DNA of 64,000 nucleotides. It comes from Flavobacterium sp. SUN052. Its GTDB lineage: Bacteria > Bacteroidota > Bacteroidia > Flavobacteriales > Flavobacteriaceae. The DNA lies in NCBI RefSeq assembly GCF_028867935.1, contig NZ_JAPQNS010000010.1:124001-188000 (forward strand). The letters are read 5' to 3'. The translations under genes and the position numbers were made by a program. Shown piece after piece: positions 26,602-35,776 of this stretch. The notes beneath the pieces were generated by a model. It was not told the origin of the DNA, ran no database searches, and saw nothing but the letters and a program-made list of their open reading frames with translations. Every line of letters starts with the position of its first letter. Position 1 is the first letter of the stretch.

Positions 26602-27954
26602 TTAAGCTGGTAATTCGATGATAAAGGTTGTTCCCACGCCCTCTTTGCTCTCTACTTCAATAGTGCCGCCATGCCCTTTGGTAATAATGTCATATGCCAA
26701 TGACAAACCAAGCCCCGTACCCTGACCAGTGGGTTTGGTGGTGAAAAAGGGCTGGAACATTTTGGCTTTGACGGCCTCTGGCATTCCTGTTCCGTTGTCA
26801 CCAACGTAGATGCGAACCATTTCATTGGCACATTCAGTCCGAACAGTAACGGTAGGCTGGTAGCCCGGTTGGTTTAGGTGTACCCGCTGCTGGGTGGCAT
26901 AAAAGGCGTTGTTGTACATGTTGAGCAACACCCGGCCAATGTCCTGCGGCACTACACTAACCTTACCAATACCTGGGTCGGCCGTAATGTCAAAGCGGGC
27001 ATTGAAGGTTTTATCTTTGGCGCGCAGCCCGTGGTAGGCCAGCTTGAGGTATTCGTCGGCCAGAGCGTTGAGATCGGTGGGTTCGCGCTGGCCCGTGCTG
27101 GCGCGGGAGTGCTGAAGCATTCCCTTGACAATACTGCTGGCTCTGCCGCCGTGATGGGTGATTTTTTGCAGATTTTTGGCCAAATCTTCCAGCAGCTCAA
27201 GTTCTAAACCTTCGTCTCGTTGGGCTCCTTTTTCCCGCTCTTCGCGGAGTTCAGTCACTAGCTCCGCGCTGACTTCGGAGAAGTTATTGACGAAGTTAAG
27301 GGGGTTCTGGATCTCGTGAGCGATGCCCGCTGTAAGCTCGCCTAACGAAGCTAATTTTTCCTGTTGAATCAATTGGTTTTGAACGGCTCTCAGCTCCGAA
27401 AGAGCTTCCTGAAGTTCTTCTTTCTGACGGGTAATTTCGGCGGTACGCTCCGAAACAAGGCGTTCGAGTTCGGCTTTGGCTGCTTCGTTTATCTGCCGTT
27501 CTCGCTCGCGTTCTTCCTGTTCCTTGTCGAGGGCTTTGCGCTGGCGGGATGTATAAACGGTAAATGCAATCAGCCAGGTTAAAGCGGCCATGGCGATCAG
27601 CGATATGGTATCGTCATAGCTATCATGAAACGAGGGGAATAGTAACTTAAGCAGATCACTGAATAAGGCAACGGAAACGAACGGGACAATAGCCTGTATT
27701 AGCATACGGGGCAGTCGTTGTTCCCGGACATGGTAACAAACGTGTAAACAGGCTACGAGTCCAAGTTTCCACGTCCATTCAACCGATTCGTCAACATACT
27801 TAGGCGTAAAAAAGCTAAGCCCCGCCACCGTACCAAGCGCTATTTGTGTTCCCAGCAGAAGTTTCTCTTCGCGGGGCATGGTTTGGCTTGTTTGTAGAAA
27901 CCGCCGGACAAACCGGATGTAAATGATGGTCATCACAAAAAAGGAAATATCCAT
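26602..27954 (-). CDS. Sensor histidine kinase with multi-pass membrane N-terminus
   Basis: The 450-residue product has about four transmembrane helices in the first 135 residues, a charged coiled coil (140-200) and a kinase core with H213 in [16 protein letters not shown]. HATPase motifs are intact, with VGDNGTGMPEAV in place of RDNGAG. It is the first of three kinases in a row on the minus strand; the gap to the next is 117 nt. It faces, divergently, the cyclic-nucleotide-binding protein gene 94 nt away. No partner regulator is fused. Confidence 0.93.
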   Translation of the reverse strand: MDISFFVMTIIYIRFVRRFLQTSQTMPREEKLLLGTQIALGTVAGLSFFTPKYVDESVEWTWKLGLVACLHVCYHVREQRLPRMLIQAIVPFVSVALFSDLLKLLFPSFHDSYDDTISLIAMAALTWLIAFTVYTSRQRKALDKEQEERERERQINEAAKAELERLVSERTAEITRQKEELQEALSELRAVQNQLIQQEKLASLGELTAGIAHEIQNPLNFVNNFSEVSAELVTELREEREKGAQRDEGLELELLEDLAKNLQKITHHGGRASSIVKGMLQHSRASTGQREPTDLNALADEYLKLAYHGLRAKDKTFNARFDITADPGIGKVSVVPQDIGRVLLNMYNNAFYATQQRVHLNQPGYQPTVTVRTECANEMVRIYVGDNGTGMPEAVKAKMFQPFFTTKPTGQGTGLGLSLAYDIITKGHGGTIEVESKEGVGTTFIIELPA

Positions 27955-28048
27955 GCGCTGGTTGAGTCAAAGAGTTGTTATGCGGTTTTAGGCTGGTAAG
28001 ATAATGGCTTCCGGGCAAAATTGCCTGTTTTGTGTTTTCTTTGCTTTT

Positions 28049-31000
28049 ATGATTGGAAACCGCTCATCCGAACAGTTTAATCGCTCACTTGGTATTCGGG
28101 CCGATGAAGGGCAGACCGTCGGGCTGTTTTTTCTGCACAATTTTCTGTTGGGCGTCGGTACCATGCTGGTGTACGTAACTGCCAACGTAATTCTGCTCGA
28201 AAATAAGCCTGAAACCAGTCTACCAGTAGCCTATATCGTTTCGGCGCTGGGCATGATGGGTATCGGACGGGTGTACGCTCATTTCGAGCATCATTTAAAG
28301 CTCAGCCGGTTGGTCGTTCGGGTACTGTGGGCCGTCATTTTGCTGACGGCTATCATTGCCGTACTAGTAGCGTTTGGGCATTCGGTGGCGGCAGCAGTGG
28401 CCATCATGGTTGGTTTCCGGGGTATCTATCTGTTAACAAACCTTGAATTCTGGGCCATTTCTGCTCTTGTTTTCGACGTTCGGCAGAGTAAGCGACTGTT
28501 TAGTATTATCAGTTCGGGCGATTTACCCGCCAAGGCATTGGGGGCTATTCTGGTGGCGCTTATTCACAGTCATGGCGACTTACTGGCTTTGCTCGTGCTG
28601 GCATTTGTGGTTTTTGGAGCAGCTCTGTATGTTACGGCACTCACCATCCGGCTCCACAACGTGCATGCTCCACACGCCGTAGCTCGCCCGATCCGACGGC
28701 CGCAAACGCGCTGGGTTCAACAATTATTTGGCGGTAGCGAACTAATTCGGGCGGTTTGTCTGACAATGATCCCGGTGGCTATGGTGGCTGCGGGCATCGA
28801 ATACGAGTTTTTCATCAACGTAAAGCACAAGGTCCATCATCAAACCGCCGTACTGACCTACCTGAGTTATGTGCTGGCGCTGACCTACCTGGTGGCAATG
28901 GTTGTGAAAGTGCTGGCATCGCGCCGGACACTGGAGCAGTTTGGTATTCTGAATACGCTTCGGCTATTACCTGGTGCCGCGCTCGGCTGGGTTTTGCTCT
29001 ATGTATTTGTGTCGCTACGGCCCGACGATGAGAACTTACAGATGATTTATCTGTGCGGGCTATACATGGTTTTCGAGGTGGTCCGTCGCGCTCTTTTTGA
29101 CCCGGTTGTGCTGGTCCTATTTCAGCCGCTGCCCGCCCACCAACGCCTGAAAGGCCATACGCTGGCCAAAGGTTTTTTTGAACCGTTGGGTATGGGGCTG
29201 GCTGGGGTGTTCCTGTTTTTTCTGCGCGAAAGTCCCTACTATGCTGACTGGGCCTTGCTGGTAGGCATTGGCATTGTAAGTGCGATCCTGTGGCCTTTGC
29301 TGGCCAAAACGTATCGCAATTACCTGCATACCTTGCAGGATGCATTAGGCCGCCGGTTTATTGCTGCCGAGGAGCTGGCTCTTCCGGCCGAAGCTACCGC
29401 TATCATTGCCCGAACCTTAAGCAGCGATCGTCCAGAAGCGGTGCTGGCTGCTTTAGACTACTTACCACACGATCAGCCTGCATTGCTTCTTGAGAAGCGC
29501 GATACGCTATTGAATCATGCCGATGCGCGGGTACGGCTGCATACGCTGGAGGTGGCCTCGGACCGGACTATTCACCTACCACCATCGGCCCTGACCGACC
29601 GCGTTCTTAATGATGCCGATCCGATGGTACGCCAGCAGGCGGCTCAATTGCTGGCCAGCCAAACTAAAGATGCTATTGCTACGGGTCTTCTGAGTACCAG
29701 CGATCGGGCTGTGCGGCAGGGTGCCATCATCGGGTTTTATAGAAATGGATTCAGTCAGGCACCCGCTTTAGCCAGTTTAAATGCGTTAGCGCAGGGCCAG
29801 AATGTTACAGATCAGAAAGTAGTACTGGCTTGTATAACGGCGCTGCACCTTACCGATAGAGTGCCGTATGTCCTGAATGCCCTGAAAAGCGACGATTCAT
29901 CCATCGTATCGGGGGCGTTGATGGCGGGTGGAGTGCAAACCGAACCGACGGTCTGGCACCAGATGGTTGCGTTTCTGACTGATCGCCAACACGGGCGCAC
30001 AGCCGTTCGGGCGCTGGCGATGGTTGGCGATAAGGTGCTATCGGCCTTACCCATGCCTATGTCGGCTACCGATAACCCGCTTCTACTCCGACGCACTATT
30101 GCCGTTGTGGATCGAATTCGGAGTAAAGCTTCCCAAAACTGGCTGCTTGAGATGTTGCCGCATACGCCTGTTCCAATGCGGTCGGCATTGCTGAAAAGCC
30201 TCAGTTCATACCCCTTCACCGACCAGACCGATCAGCTTTACGAACAGTTGGTGGCGGAGGAACTTCGGCTAGCTCAGCGATTACTACATGGTCGTGCCGA
30301 AAATGACATGCATTCTTTGCTGACAGAAGCGGTTCAGTACGAAATGGATGGGGTTGTCGATCGGTTGCTGTTGCTGATGATGGGTTTATACGATAAGGAG
30401 ACCGTCAATAGTGTTCGGCAAAGTCTCGACCATCAGGCTCAGGAGCGCCGGGCCAACTCCCTCGAATTGCTCGAAAACCTGATCCCCCGCCCTGTTTACG
30501 GTACTTTGCTCGCCCTAACCGACGATTTGCCCCTCCCCGAACGACTAGCCTTAATCAATTCATCCGTTGGGTCTTTCGATGAGCAGACGGACCTTAAAGC
30601 TTACATCACGCAACAGGGGCAAACCCGATTTACACCCTGGACGGTTGTGGTCGCCGAACACTTGTTGGCAAACCAGAACCTCGCCCAACCATCTACAACC
30701 TTTATGGAACACAACACCACTTCCCCGAGTCATGCCGGCGGACCAGCCACCGCCACTTCTGAAATTGAGCGTGTGTTGGTACTTCGGAATAGCTCGTTGT
30801 TTGCCAGCACTCCCGCCAACGTTCTCAGCACCATAGCCCCGATTATGAAAGAGGTGTATGTTACAGAGGGGGAAACGATTGTTAATAAAGGCGAAGTAGG
30901 TACGTTTATGTTTATCATTCACCAGGGGCAAGTTGGTATTTACGATGGTGACCGGCAACTGACTACCCTAAAAGAAGGTGATGTTGTTGGTGAACTCTCT

Positions 31001-31174
31001 CTGCTGGATGCCGAACCTCGCTCAGCATCAGTTATTGCCCATACTGATCTGACTTTATATCGCATCGATCAGGCCGATTTCTATGACCTTATGGAAGAAC
31101 GTGATGAAGTCATGCAGAATATTATTCGAATGCTGTGCAGCCGCATTCGGGCCCAGAATCAGAAACGGGGGTAG
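28049..31174 (+). CDS. Membrane transporter-like/HEAT-repeat protein with cyclic-nucleotide-binding domain
   Basis: The product has 1041 residues from this ATG; an ATG 15 codons upstream (28004) is an alternative. The N-terminal 430 or so residues hold about 12 hydrophobic helices resembling the MFS or NTP/NDP-antiporter fold. A long alpha-helical region (about 450-900) with repeated L-x-x-DRxxxVR-type units looks like HEAT repeats. The C-terminal 120 residues form a cyclic-nucleotide-binding domain with the phosphate cassette GDVVGELSLLDAEPRSASV, keeping the Glu and Arg that hold the nucleotide. With a predicted adenylate cyclase regulator nearby (19769), it is a plausible cAMP-gated membrane effector. 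What is transported, if anything, is unknown. Confidence 0.8.
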   Translation: MIGNRSSEQFNRSLGIRADEGQTVGLFFLHNFLLGVGTMLVYVTANVILLENKPETSLPVAYIVSALGMMGIGRVYAHFEHHLKLSRLVVRVLWAVILLTAIIAVLVAFGHSVAAAVAIMVGFRGIYLLTNLEFWAISALVFDVRQSKRLFSIISSGDLPAKALGAILVALIHSHGDLLALLVLAFVVFGAALYVTALTIRLHNVHAPHAVARPIRRPQTRWVQQLFGGSELIRAVCLTMIPVAMVAAGIEYEFFINVKHKVHHQTAVLTYLSYVLALTYLVAMVVKVLASRRTLEQFGILNTLRLLPGAALGWVLLYVFVSLRPDDENLQMIYLCGLYMVFEVVRRALFDPVVLVLFQPLPAHQRLKGHTLAKGFFEPLGMGLAGVFLFFLRESPYYADWALLVGIGIVSAILWPLLAKTYRNYLHTLQDALGRRFIAAEELALPAEATAIIARTLSSDRPEAVLAALDYLPHDQPALLLEKRDTLLNHADARVRLHTLEVASDRTIHLPPSALTDRVLNDADPMVRQQAAQLLASQTKDAIATGLLSTSDRAVRQGAIIGFYRNGFSQAPALASLNALAQGQNVTDQKVVLACITALHLTDRVPYVLNALKSDDSSIVSGALMAGGVQTEPTVWHQMVAFLTDRQHGRTAVRALAMVGDKVLSALPMPMSATDNPLLLRRTIAVVDRIRSKASQNWLLEMLPHTPVPMRSALLKSLSSYPFTDQTDQLYEQLVAEELRLAQRLLHGRAENDMHSLLTEAVQYEMDGVVDRLLLLMMGLYDKETVNSVRQSLDHQAQERRANSLELLENLIPRPVYGTLLALTDDLPLPERLALINSSVGSFDEQTDLKAYITQQGQTRFTPWTVVVAEHLLANQNLAQPSTTFMEHNTTSPSHAGGPATATSEIERVLVLRNSSLFASTPANVLSTIAPIMKEVYVTEGETIVNKGEVGTFMFIIHQGQVGIYDGDRQLTTLKEGDVVGELSLLDAEPRSASVIAHTDLTLYRIDQADFYDLMEERDEVMQNIIRMLCSRIRAQNQKRG

Positions 31175-31201
31175 CTGGAAAACACTCAATTAGTGCATTT
31201 A

Positions 31202-31256
31202 ACAAGGGGGGATTTGCCCGGATTTAGTTTAAAAATCCGGGCAAATCCCCCCTTGT
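31202..31256. repeat. Perfect 24-bp inverted repeat after the cNMP-binding gene
   Basis: The 24 nt at 31202-31225 pair perfectly with 31233-31256 across a 7-nt loop. The arms are built of GGATTT-like words (GGGGGGATTTGCCCGGATTT on the plus strand). It starts 28 nt after the stop of the preceding gene. There is no long T-run after it, so it may act as an RNA stabiliser or a repeat element rather than a classical terminator. Confidence 0.8.
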
Positions 31257-31549
31257 CTTATACGCTGCGCTACAACCCCGAAAAATACAAATTGTATTAT
31301 GGGGCATATAATCTATTGGCTTCTCTTCGTAGCGTTCAATTATTCCTGAAGATCATAGAAAAAATTCAAGTAGTTCATTTATAGGGACTTATTGTACTTT
31401 CCCATTTTTCGCTATACGATTACGCTATTCACTTGCACGGAATAAAGAAGTTTGGACAAAACCATGATTTTGAGTCTGTGAACTCTTGCGTTGGATAGGC
31501 TGAACCGCACACCTTTGTCGCAGTCAAACACTAATTCACAAATACGCAA
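31257..31549. other. Intergenic stretch without a recognisable gene
   Basis: AT-rich sequence between the hairpin at 31202-31256 and the secreted protein gene. I see no convincing reading frame. Near its right end TTG (31486-31488), 21 nt and CACCTTTG (31510-31517, one mismatch to TAnnTTTG) could form the promoter of the gene at 31550. The rest shows nothing I can name. Confidence 0.5.
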
Positions 31550-32146
31550 ATGAAACGGATTCAACTGACAATGGCTGCCTTGATGGTAGCTGCGGGACTG
31601 GTAAGCACGGGAGGTGTTTATGGCCAGACGAGTGACGGTGTGTCGCGGGTGAATGTTCAGAAATCAGACAGCAAAAAAGTACGACTATATACACCCAGCG
31701 GAGTTGACATGGCTATCATTGATGCCAACGGAACAACGCTTTACAAAGGAGACGTGCGGGGTAGTGCAGAAAAGGGAACGTCGATCAACCTGGCCAACTT
31801 ACCCGACGGGCATTACTTCCTGACCGCTACAAACAACGATTTCTGGTTGTCGCAAGGGTTAACAATCCGCAACGATCAGGTAACTGTAGACGCGCAAAAT
31901 GCATCAGCATTGGTTAAACCAATGCTGGTTCCTTACGGGAAAAACAAGTTTGAAATTGCGATGCCTGGTGCAAAAACGCTCAACGTAGCTCTTTATGATC
32001 GTGTTAACACACTGGTATTCAGTGAAACATACCAGGAAGGTGATGTGCATCGCTTCGACCTGAACCGGCTGCCCGAGGGTGACTACACCTTCGTAGTTGG
32101 TCCAGATTACAAGCAGTTTACGGAGCGTATCGCCGTACAGCGGTAG
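31550..32146 (+). CDS. Secreted protein with two tandem beta-sandwich repeats
   Basis: The 198-residue product has a signal peptide (about 1-25, ending GGVYGQ). Two similar segments follow: residues about 40-108 and about 128-196. Each has a G-x-x-L-Y/F strand, then LANLPDGHYFLTATN or LNRLPEGDYTFVVGP, then a closing strand. The LPxGxYxxxV signature resembles type IX secretion sorting domains, but both repeats are internal to a small protein. It stands alone on the plus strand with a possible promoter upstream (31486-31517). Function unknown; it may be a surface or matrix protein. Confidence 0.7.
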   Translation: MKRIQLTMAALMVAAGLVSTGGVYGQTSDGVSRVNVQKSDSKKVRLYTPSGVDMAIIDANGTTLYKGDVRGSAEKGTSINLANLPDGHYFLTATNNDFWLSQGLTIRNDQVTVDAQNASALVKPMLVPYGKNKFEIAMPGAKTLNVALYDRVNTLVFSETYQEGDVHRFDLNRLPEGDYTFVVGPDYKQFTERIAVQR

Positions 32147-32149
32147 AAA

Positions 32150-32222
32150 GGATACTGGATTTTGGATACTGGACGTTAGACACTTCGCTGTTTGTCATCC
32201 AGTATCCAACGTCCAAAATCCA
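32150..32222. repeat. Inverted nGGATnn heptamer array
   Basis: After GGATAC (32150-32155), the left arm reads TGGATTT TGGATAC TGGACGT TAGACAC (32156-32183). The right arm (32195-32222) in reverse complement reads TGGATTT TGGACGT TGGATAC TGGATGA. Aligned, the arms differ by one additional TGGATAC unit in the left arm. It lies between the 3' ends of two convergent genes and runs to within 3 nt of the LytTR regulator stop codon. Confidence 0.75.
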
Positions 32223-32225
32223 ATA

Positions 32226-33029
32226 TTATCCTCCATGCAGGCTGCGCATGAAATCCTCTTTATAGTTTTTGCCAAGCGGGATAATGTGCCCTGCGAGTGT
32301 AACGGTCTGTTCATCAAAAGTATCGACGCACCGGACATTCACTGCAAATGACCGATGGACCCGCACCATTCGGGCATAATTGAGCCGTTCGAGCGCTGCT
32401 GACAGAGACAAGCGAAGAATATACCGCTTTGTTGTGGTCACAAAATAGGTGTAATTGTCTTCGGCTTCGAGCACGAGCATATCCATCAGGCTGATTTTGA
32501 CAAACTGAAATCCCTGTTTGATAAAGATATGGTCGTCAATTTTGAGAATTGCGTCGCGACTGGCTGTATCGGTTTTAACATTTATAGGAGTAGTGTCAGG
32601 TGACGCTATGACCGCTTCTGAAGTTGACAAACTCGTGGTCAGTTCTGGTTGTTTAGCGAAATTGTGAATCGCTAACTCAATGGCAATCCGCAGGTTGAGC
32701 AAATTGTGTGGCTTGGTCATGTACGCTGCCGGAGCTGTTTGCTTGGCCCGCTCAATGGTGTCGATGTCGGAGAATGCAGTCAGGTAAATAACCGGCACGG
32801 ACCGAATTTTCATCAGTTGCCGAACGGTTTCAACGCCATCAATGTCGCCCCGGATGTTGATGTCACACAGGAGTAAATCAACTTCGTTTTTCTGAAAAAG
32901 ATCAATGGCTTTGGCTCCGTTAGAGGCCATACCAACGACACAATAACCCTCCGATTCGAGGCTATCACACAGAGCCATTGCCAGAATGGCTTCGTCTTCA
33001 ACGATAAGAATATTAATGGATTTTTCCAT
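32226..33029 (-). CDS. LytTR-family response regulator
   Basis: The 267-residue product from the ATG at 33029 (MEKSINILIVEDEAILAM) has a receiver with phospho-acceptor Asp in LLLCDINIRGDIDG and a C-terminal LytTR DNA-binding domain (LVLEAEDNYTYFVTTTKRYI then RVHRSFAVNVRCVDTF). A poorly conserved linker of about 40 residues joins them. An upstream in-frame start would add residues not seen in the family. It follows the sensor kinase gene by 13 nt, so the two form a pair. LytTR regulators bind direct repeats upstream of secreted-polymer genes; the target here is unknown. Confidence 0.92.
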   Translation of the reverse strand: MEKSINILIVEDEAILAMALCDSLESEGYCVVGMASNGAKAIDLFQKNEVDLLLCDINIRGDIDGVETVRQLMKIRSVPVIYLTAFSDIDTIERAKQTAPAAYMTKPHNLLNLRIAIELAIHNFAKQPELTTSLSTSEAVIASPDTTPINVKTDTASRDAILKIDDHIFIKQGFQFVKISLMDMLVLEAEDNYTYFVTTTKRYILRLSLSAALERLNYARMVRVHRSFAVNVRCVDTFDEQTVTLAGHIIPLGKNYKEDFMRSLHGG

Positions 33030-33042
33030 GATGGTGGCAATA

Positions 33043-35067
33043 TCAGGCCGCCCGAGCAACAGCCCGACTTACTAGCGGTTCGTTGGCGGGTATCCGAATG
33101 AGAAATTGCGTGCCGTTGTGATTCTCTACCGAAACAATCCCTCCAATCTGATCCGATAAAGCGGCAATAAGCCGTTTCCCAAATGACCCGCCTGGTCGGT
33201 GCCAACTTGTCATGTCGAGACCGGGGCCATTGTCGGCTACGCACAGAGTAAGTCCGTCGCTCTGGCGGTGAAGGCCAACCGATAGCCGGGGTTGCGACGT
33301 GTTGGGAAGTGCATATTTAAAGGCATTAGTTAATAATTCGTTGAGAATCAGTCCAAAAGGAATGGCCAAGTCGACGTCGATTTCCTGCTTTTCCACACTT
33401 ATCTCTACCTGTAAAGTCTCGGAAGTATAGCCATAGGCACCCATCAGTGATTCAATCAGGCTGGTAATATAATCGCCCATATCGATGGTTGTGACGGCTT
33501 CGGTCTGGTACAATCGCTGGTGCAGAATCGACATGGCCTGAACGCGCTGCTGCCCCTCGCGAAAGGCTCGCTTGGCACTTTCGTCGGACAGGCGGTTTGA
33601 CTGTAGTTCGAGAAGGCCCGATACAATAGCCAGATTATTTTTGACCCGGTGATGCAACTCGCGCATGAGCATACGAAGTTGCTCTGCCTGATGCTGAATC
33701 TGCGTCCGGTTCTCCCTGATACGTCGGTATTGCCATGAGAGCAGTGCCGATAGGAATACAAACAGCCCGACACTAAGGGCTAATCCCGCCAGCTGCCGTT
33801 GCTGAAGTTCATTTTTATCCTGTAATTGCCTGATGTCAGCTTCTTTCTGGCGGGTGGTGAAGCGAGCCTGAATTTCAGCTACACTTTTAGCTTTAGCTAG
33901 ATCAGCCTGGGTTTGAATACGCAGTAAATCGCGGTCCTTATCAGCGGCCACCTGAGCCAATGAACGGGTGTTTTGTAAGGCTAGCCTCGCCCGGACACCG
34001 GCGATTTGCTCTTCTTTTTCGGCTTCAATGGTGGCCAGGTCATGAGCACGTTTATTGTCAAATTCAGCTTGTAAGCGGGTGATTTGCTGTAGTTTATCGG
34101 CCCGTCCTAGGGAGTCCTCAATTTGTTTTCCATCTTCTAGGTACTTTAGCGCCTGCTTAAAATTACCCGCATCGCGATGTGCTTTATAAGCAGAACCAAG
34201 CGTGTTGAAAAGCCGATGCGGGTCGTTGATCTGATACGAAAATTGAAGTGCTTCTTCGGCATATTTAATCGCCTGATCATACTGTTTTTTCTGACGGTAA
34301 GCCTCGCAAAGATTCCGCAGGTTGTGTTCAATATTGGCTTTACGATTGGCACCCCGGTTCAGCGTCAGCGCCTTATTCAAGTAGATGATAGCCTGATCGT
34401 ACTGCTGGTCGGGGATAATCGACAATTGGGCGAGGTTACCGTAAAGCGTAGCCAGCGTCACGTTATTGATCTTGGCTCGTTCAAGCAGTTCAAGCCCCGA
34501 CCGATAGGCCTGTCGGGCCTCTTCAAACGCTTTTAGGTCGCGCTGAATAATACCGACAATGTTGTAGGCATTGGCAATGAACCCAACATTGCCAAGCTGT
34601 TGATTCATGGCCAGCCCCCGTTTGGCATACAATAATGCTTTTTGCGAGATAGCCGTTATTTTCTGGGCATCGGCCATACGTTTGTACGTGAGAGCCAGCC
34701 CTATATTCACCCCTGCTATTCCCTCCGTAAAGTTTGCCCGTTCGTAAATAGGTAAGGCTCTTTGTAATAAAGCTGCCGACGTAGTGAAATCACTTTTGTC
34801 GCGTATGTCAATGGCTAAGCATGTCAATCCGCGTGCTTCAACCAATGGTTGCTTGTGCGTTATTCCCCAGTCGTAGATGCGTTGGGCATAGAAACGCGAT
34901 GAATCGCTTCCGTGATCACGGTGTACTTGCCAGCGGGCATACCAGCCGTCAATCTGCAGAGAATCAGTGCGGGCAAGCGGTTTGGTTTGCCCACGGACAA
35001 ATGGAGCCAATGGCCCAGCCAGCCAGCCCAGAACAAGCAAAATAAGGGTAAGCCGCCCGGCGACCAT
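33043..35067 (-). CDS. TPR sensor histidine kinase of the HisKA_2/HWE-like type
   Basis: The 674-residue product has a signal peptide (MVAGRLTLILLVLGWLAGP), several TPR units (about 80-330), a helical linker, a transmembrane helix near residue 430 (GLALSVGLFVFLSALLSW) and a kinase core with the H-box ELHHRVKNNLAIVSGLL, the HisKA_2-type motif. The HATPase N-box LNELLTNAFKYALP and G-box ADNGPGLDM follow. It is paired with the LytTR regulator downstream. A TTG-N22-TATATTTG promoter-like site is found at 35084-35116. Confidence 0.92.
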   Translation of the reverse strand: MVAGRLTLILLVLGWLAGPLAPFVRGQTKPLARTDSLQIDGWYARWQVHRDHGSDSSRFYAQRIYDWGITHKQPLVEARGLTCLAIDIRDKSDFTTSAALLQRALPIYERANFTEGIAGVNIGLALTYKRMADAQKITAISQKALLYAKRGLAMNQQLGNVGFIANAYNIVGIIQRDLKAFEEARQAYRSGLELLERAKINNVTLATLYGNLAQLSIIPDQQYDQAIIYLNKALTLNRGANRKANIEHNLRNLCEAYRQKKQYDQAIKYAEEALQFSYQINDPHRLFNTLGSAYKAHRDAGNFKQALKYLEDGKQIEDSLGRADKLQQITRLQAEFDNKRAHDLATIEAEKEEQIAGVRARLALQNTRSLAQVAADKDRDLLRIQTQADLAKAKSVAEIQARFTTRQKEADIRQLQDKNELQQRQLAGLALSVGLFVFLSALLSWQYRRIRENRTQIQHQAEQLRMLMRELHHRVKNNLAIVSGLLELQSNRLSDESAKRAFREGQQRVQAMSILHQRLYQTEAVTTIDMGDYITSLIESLMGAYGYTSETLQVEISVEKQEIDVDLAIPFGLILNELLTNAFKYALPNTSQPRLSVGLHRQSDGLTLCVADNGPGLDMTSWHRPGGSFGKRLIAALSDQIGGIVSVENHNGTQFLIRIPANEPLVSRAVARAA

Positions 35068-35083
35068 AGGTTTAGTGAAAAAA

Positions 35084-35116
35084 CAAATATAGTCTATGGA
35101 TTAGGCATTACGGCAA
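35084..35116 (-). promoter_or_regulatory. Promoter for the LytTR two-component pair
   Basis: Minus-strand TTG (35116-35114), 22 nt, TATATTTG (35091-35084), 17 nt upstream of the kinase ATG. It overlaps the end of the upstream LytTR gene. Confidence 0.5.
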
Positions 35117-35486
35117 TACTGCGCTTAACACATATCCACCTCCGACGTGAAATAGCCACTTTCTCTCCAGTCGACAGATTCAGTTGGGGGCCTTTGTGGG
35201 TGAGTTGGACTTTATGGATAAAATCCCGGTTGACCATACAGTTCTGATGCACCCGAATATACTGACTAACGGGTAGTTTGAGTTCGTAATGTTTCAGGGT
35301 GTAAGCCATAATCTGCCGACTTCCATCACGCCAGTATAGCCAGCTATATCCCTTTACTCCCCGAATCATAACCAGGTCATGAATAGGCCGGGTGCGCCAG
35401 CCTGTGACTGGATCGTTGACACGAATAACGCTTACTTGAGATTGGGTTGGTTTTGTAGCCGTTACGCCGGTAAATAATGTGTTCAT
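35094..35486 (-). CDS. Stand-alone LytTR DNA-binding protein
   Basis: The 130-residue product has a LytTR domain over its C-terminal 100 residues (LVMIRGVKGYSWLYWRDG, LPVSQYIRVHQNCMVNRDFI) and no receiver. The N-terminal 25 residues are polar. Such proteins can act as constitutive or otherwise modulated regulators. It is transcribed toward the kinase-regulator pair, 26 nt upstream, so it may be in the same unit or control it. No signal or membrane segment is seen. Confidence 0.85.
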   Translation of the reverse strand: MNTLFTGVTATKPTQSQVSVIRVNDPVTGWRTRPIHDLVMIRGVKGYSWLYWRDGSRQIMAYTLKHYELKLPVSQYIRVHQNCMVNRDFIHKVQLTHKGPQLNLSTGEKVAISRRRWICVKRSIAVMPNP

Positions 35487-35776
35487 GGTTGAGAAAGAGA
35501 AGTTAGCTAAAAAGTGAGGAGATTACAGGTGAAAATTGGTCTACCGAATACGATTCGAAGTAGCCATTTTGACGGTTTGAAATCAATAGAGGAGTGGTGA
35601 GCACCGGGAGGATGTATGCCAACGCAGGATTTATGTACGTAAACACATGTCTCGAATTTGGTGTCATAAAAAAAGCTTCATCAATTTATCTTCATGTGTT
35701 GCCTTCTGCTGTTCCTGACGTCTAAAAAATGGATGTATCATGCTCGCTCCATCATTCGCTAACTGACTTGTGTCGT

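Noticed and set aside
35612-35725. 37-codon open frame (starting MYANAGFMYVNT) upstream of the SdrD-like gene
   Set aside because: No hydrophobic or conserved pattern and no promoter; probably chance.
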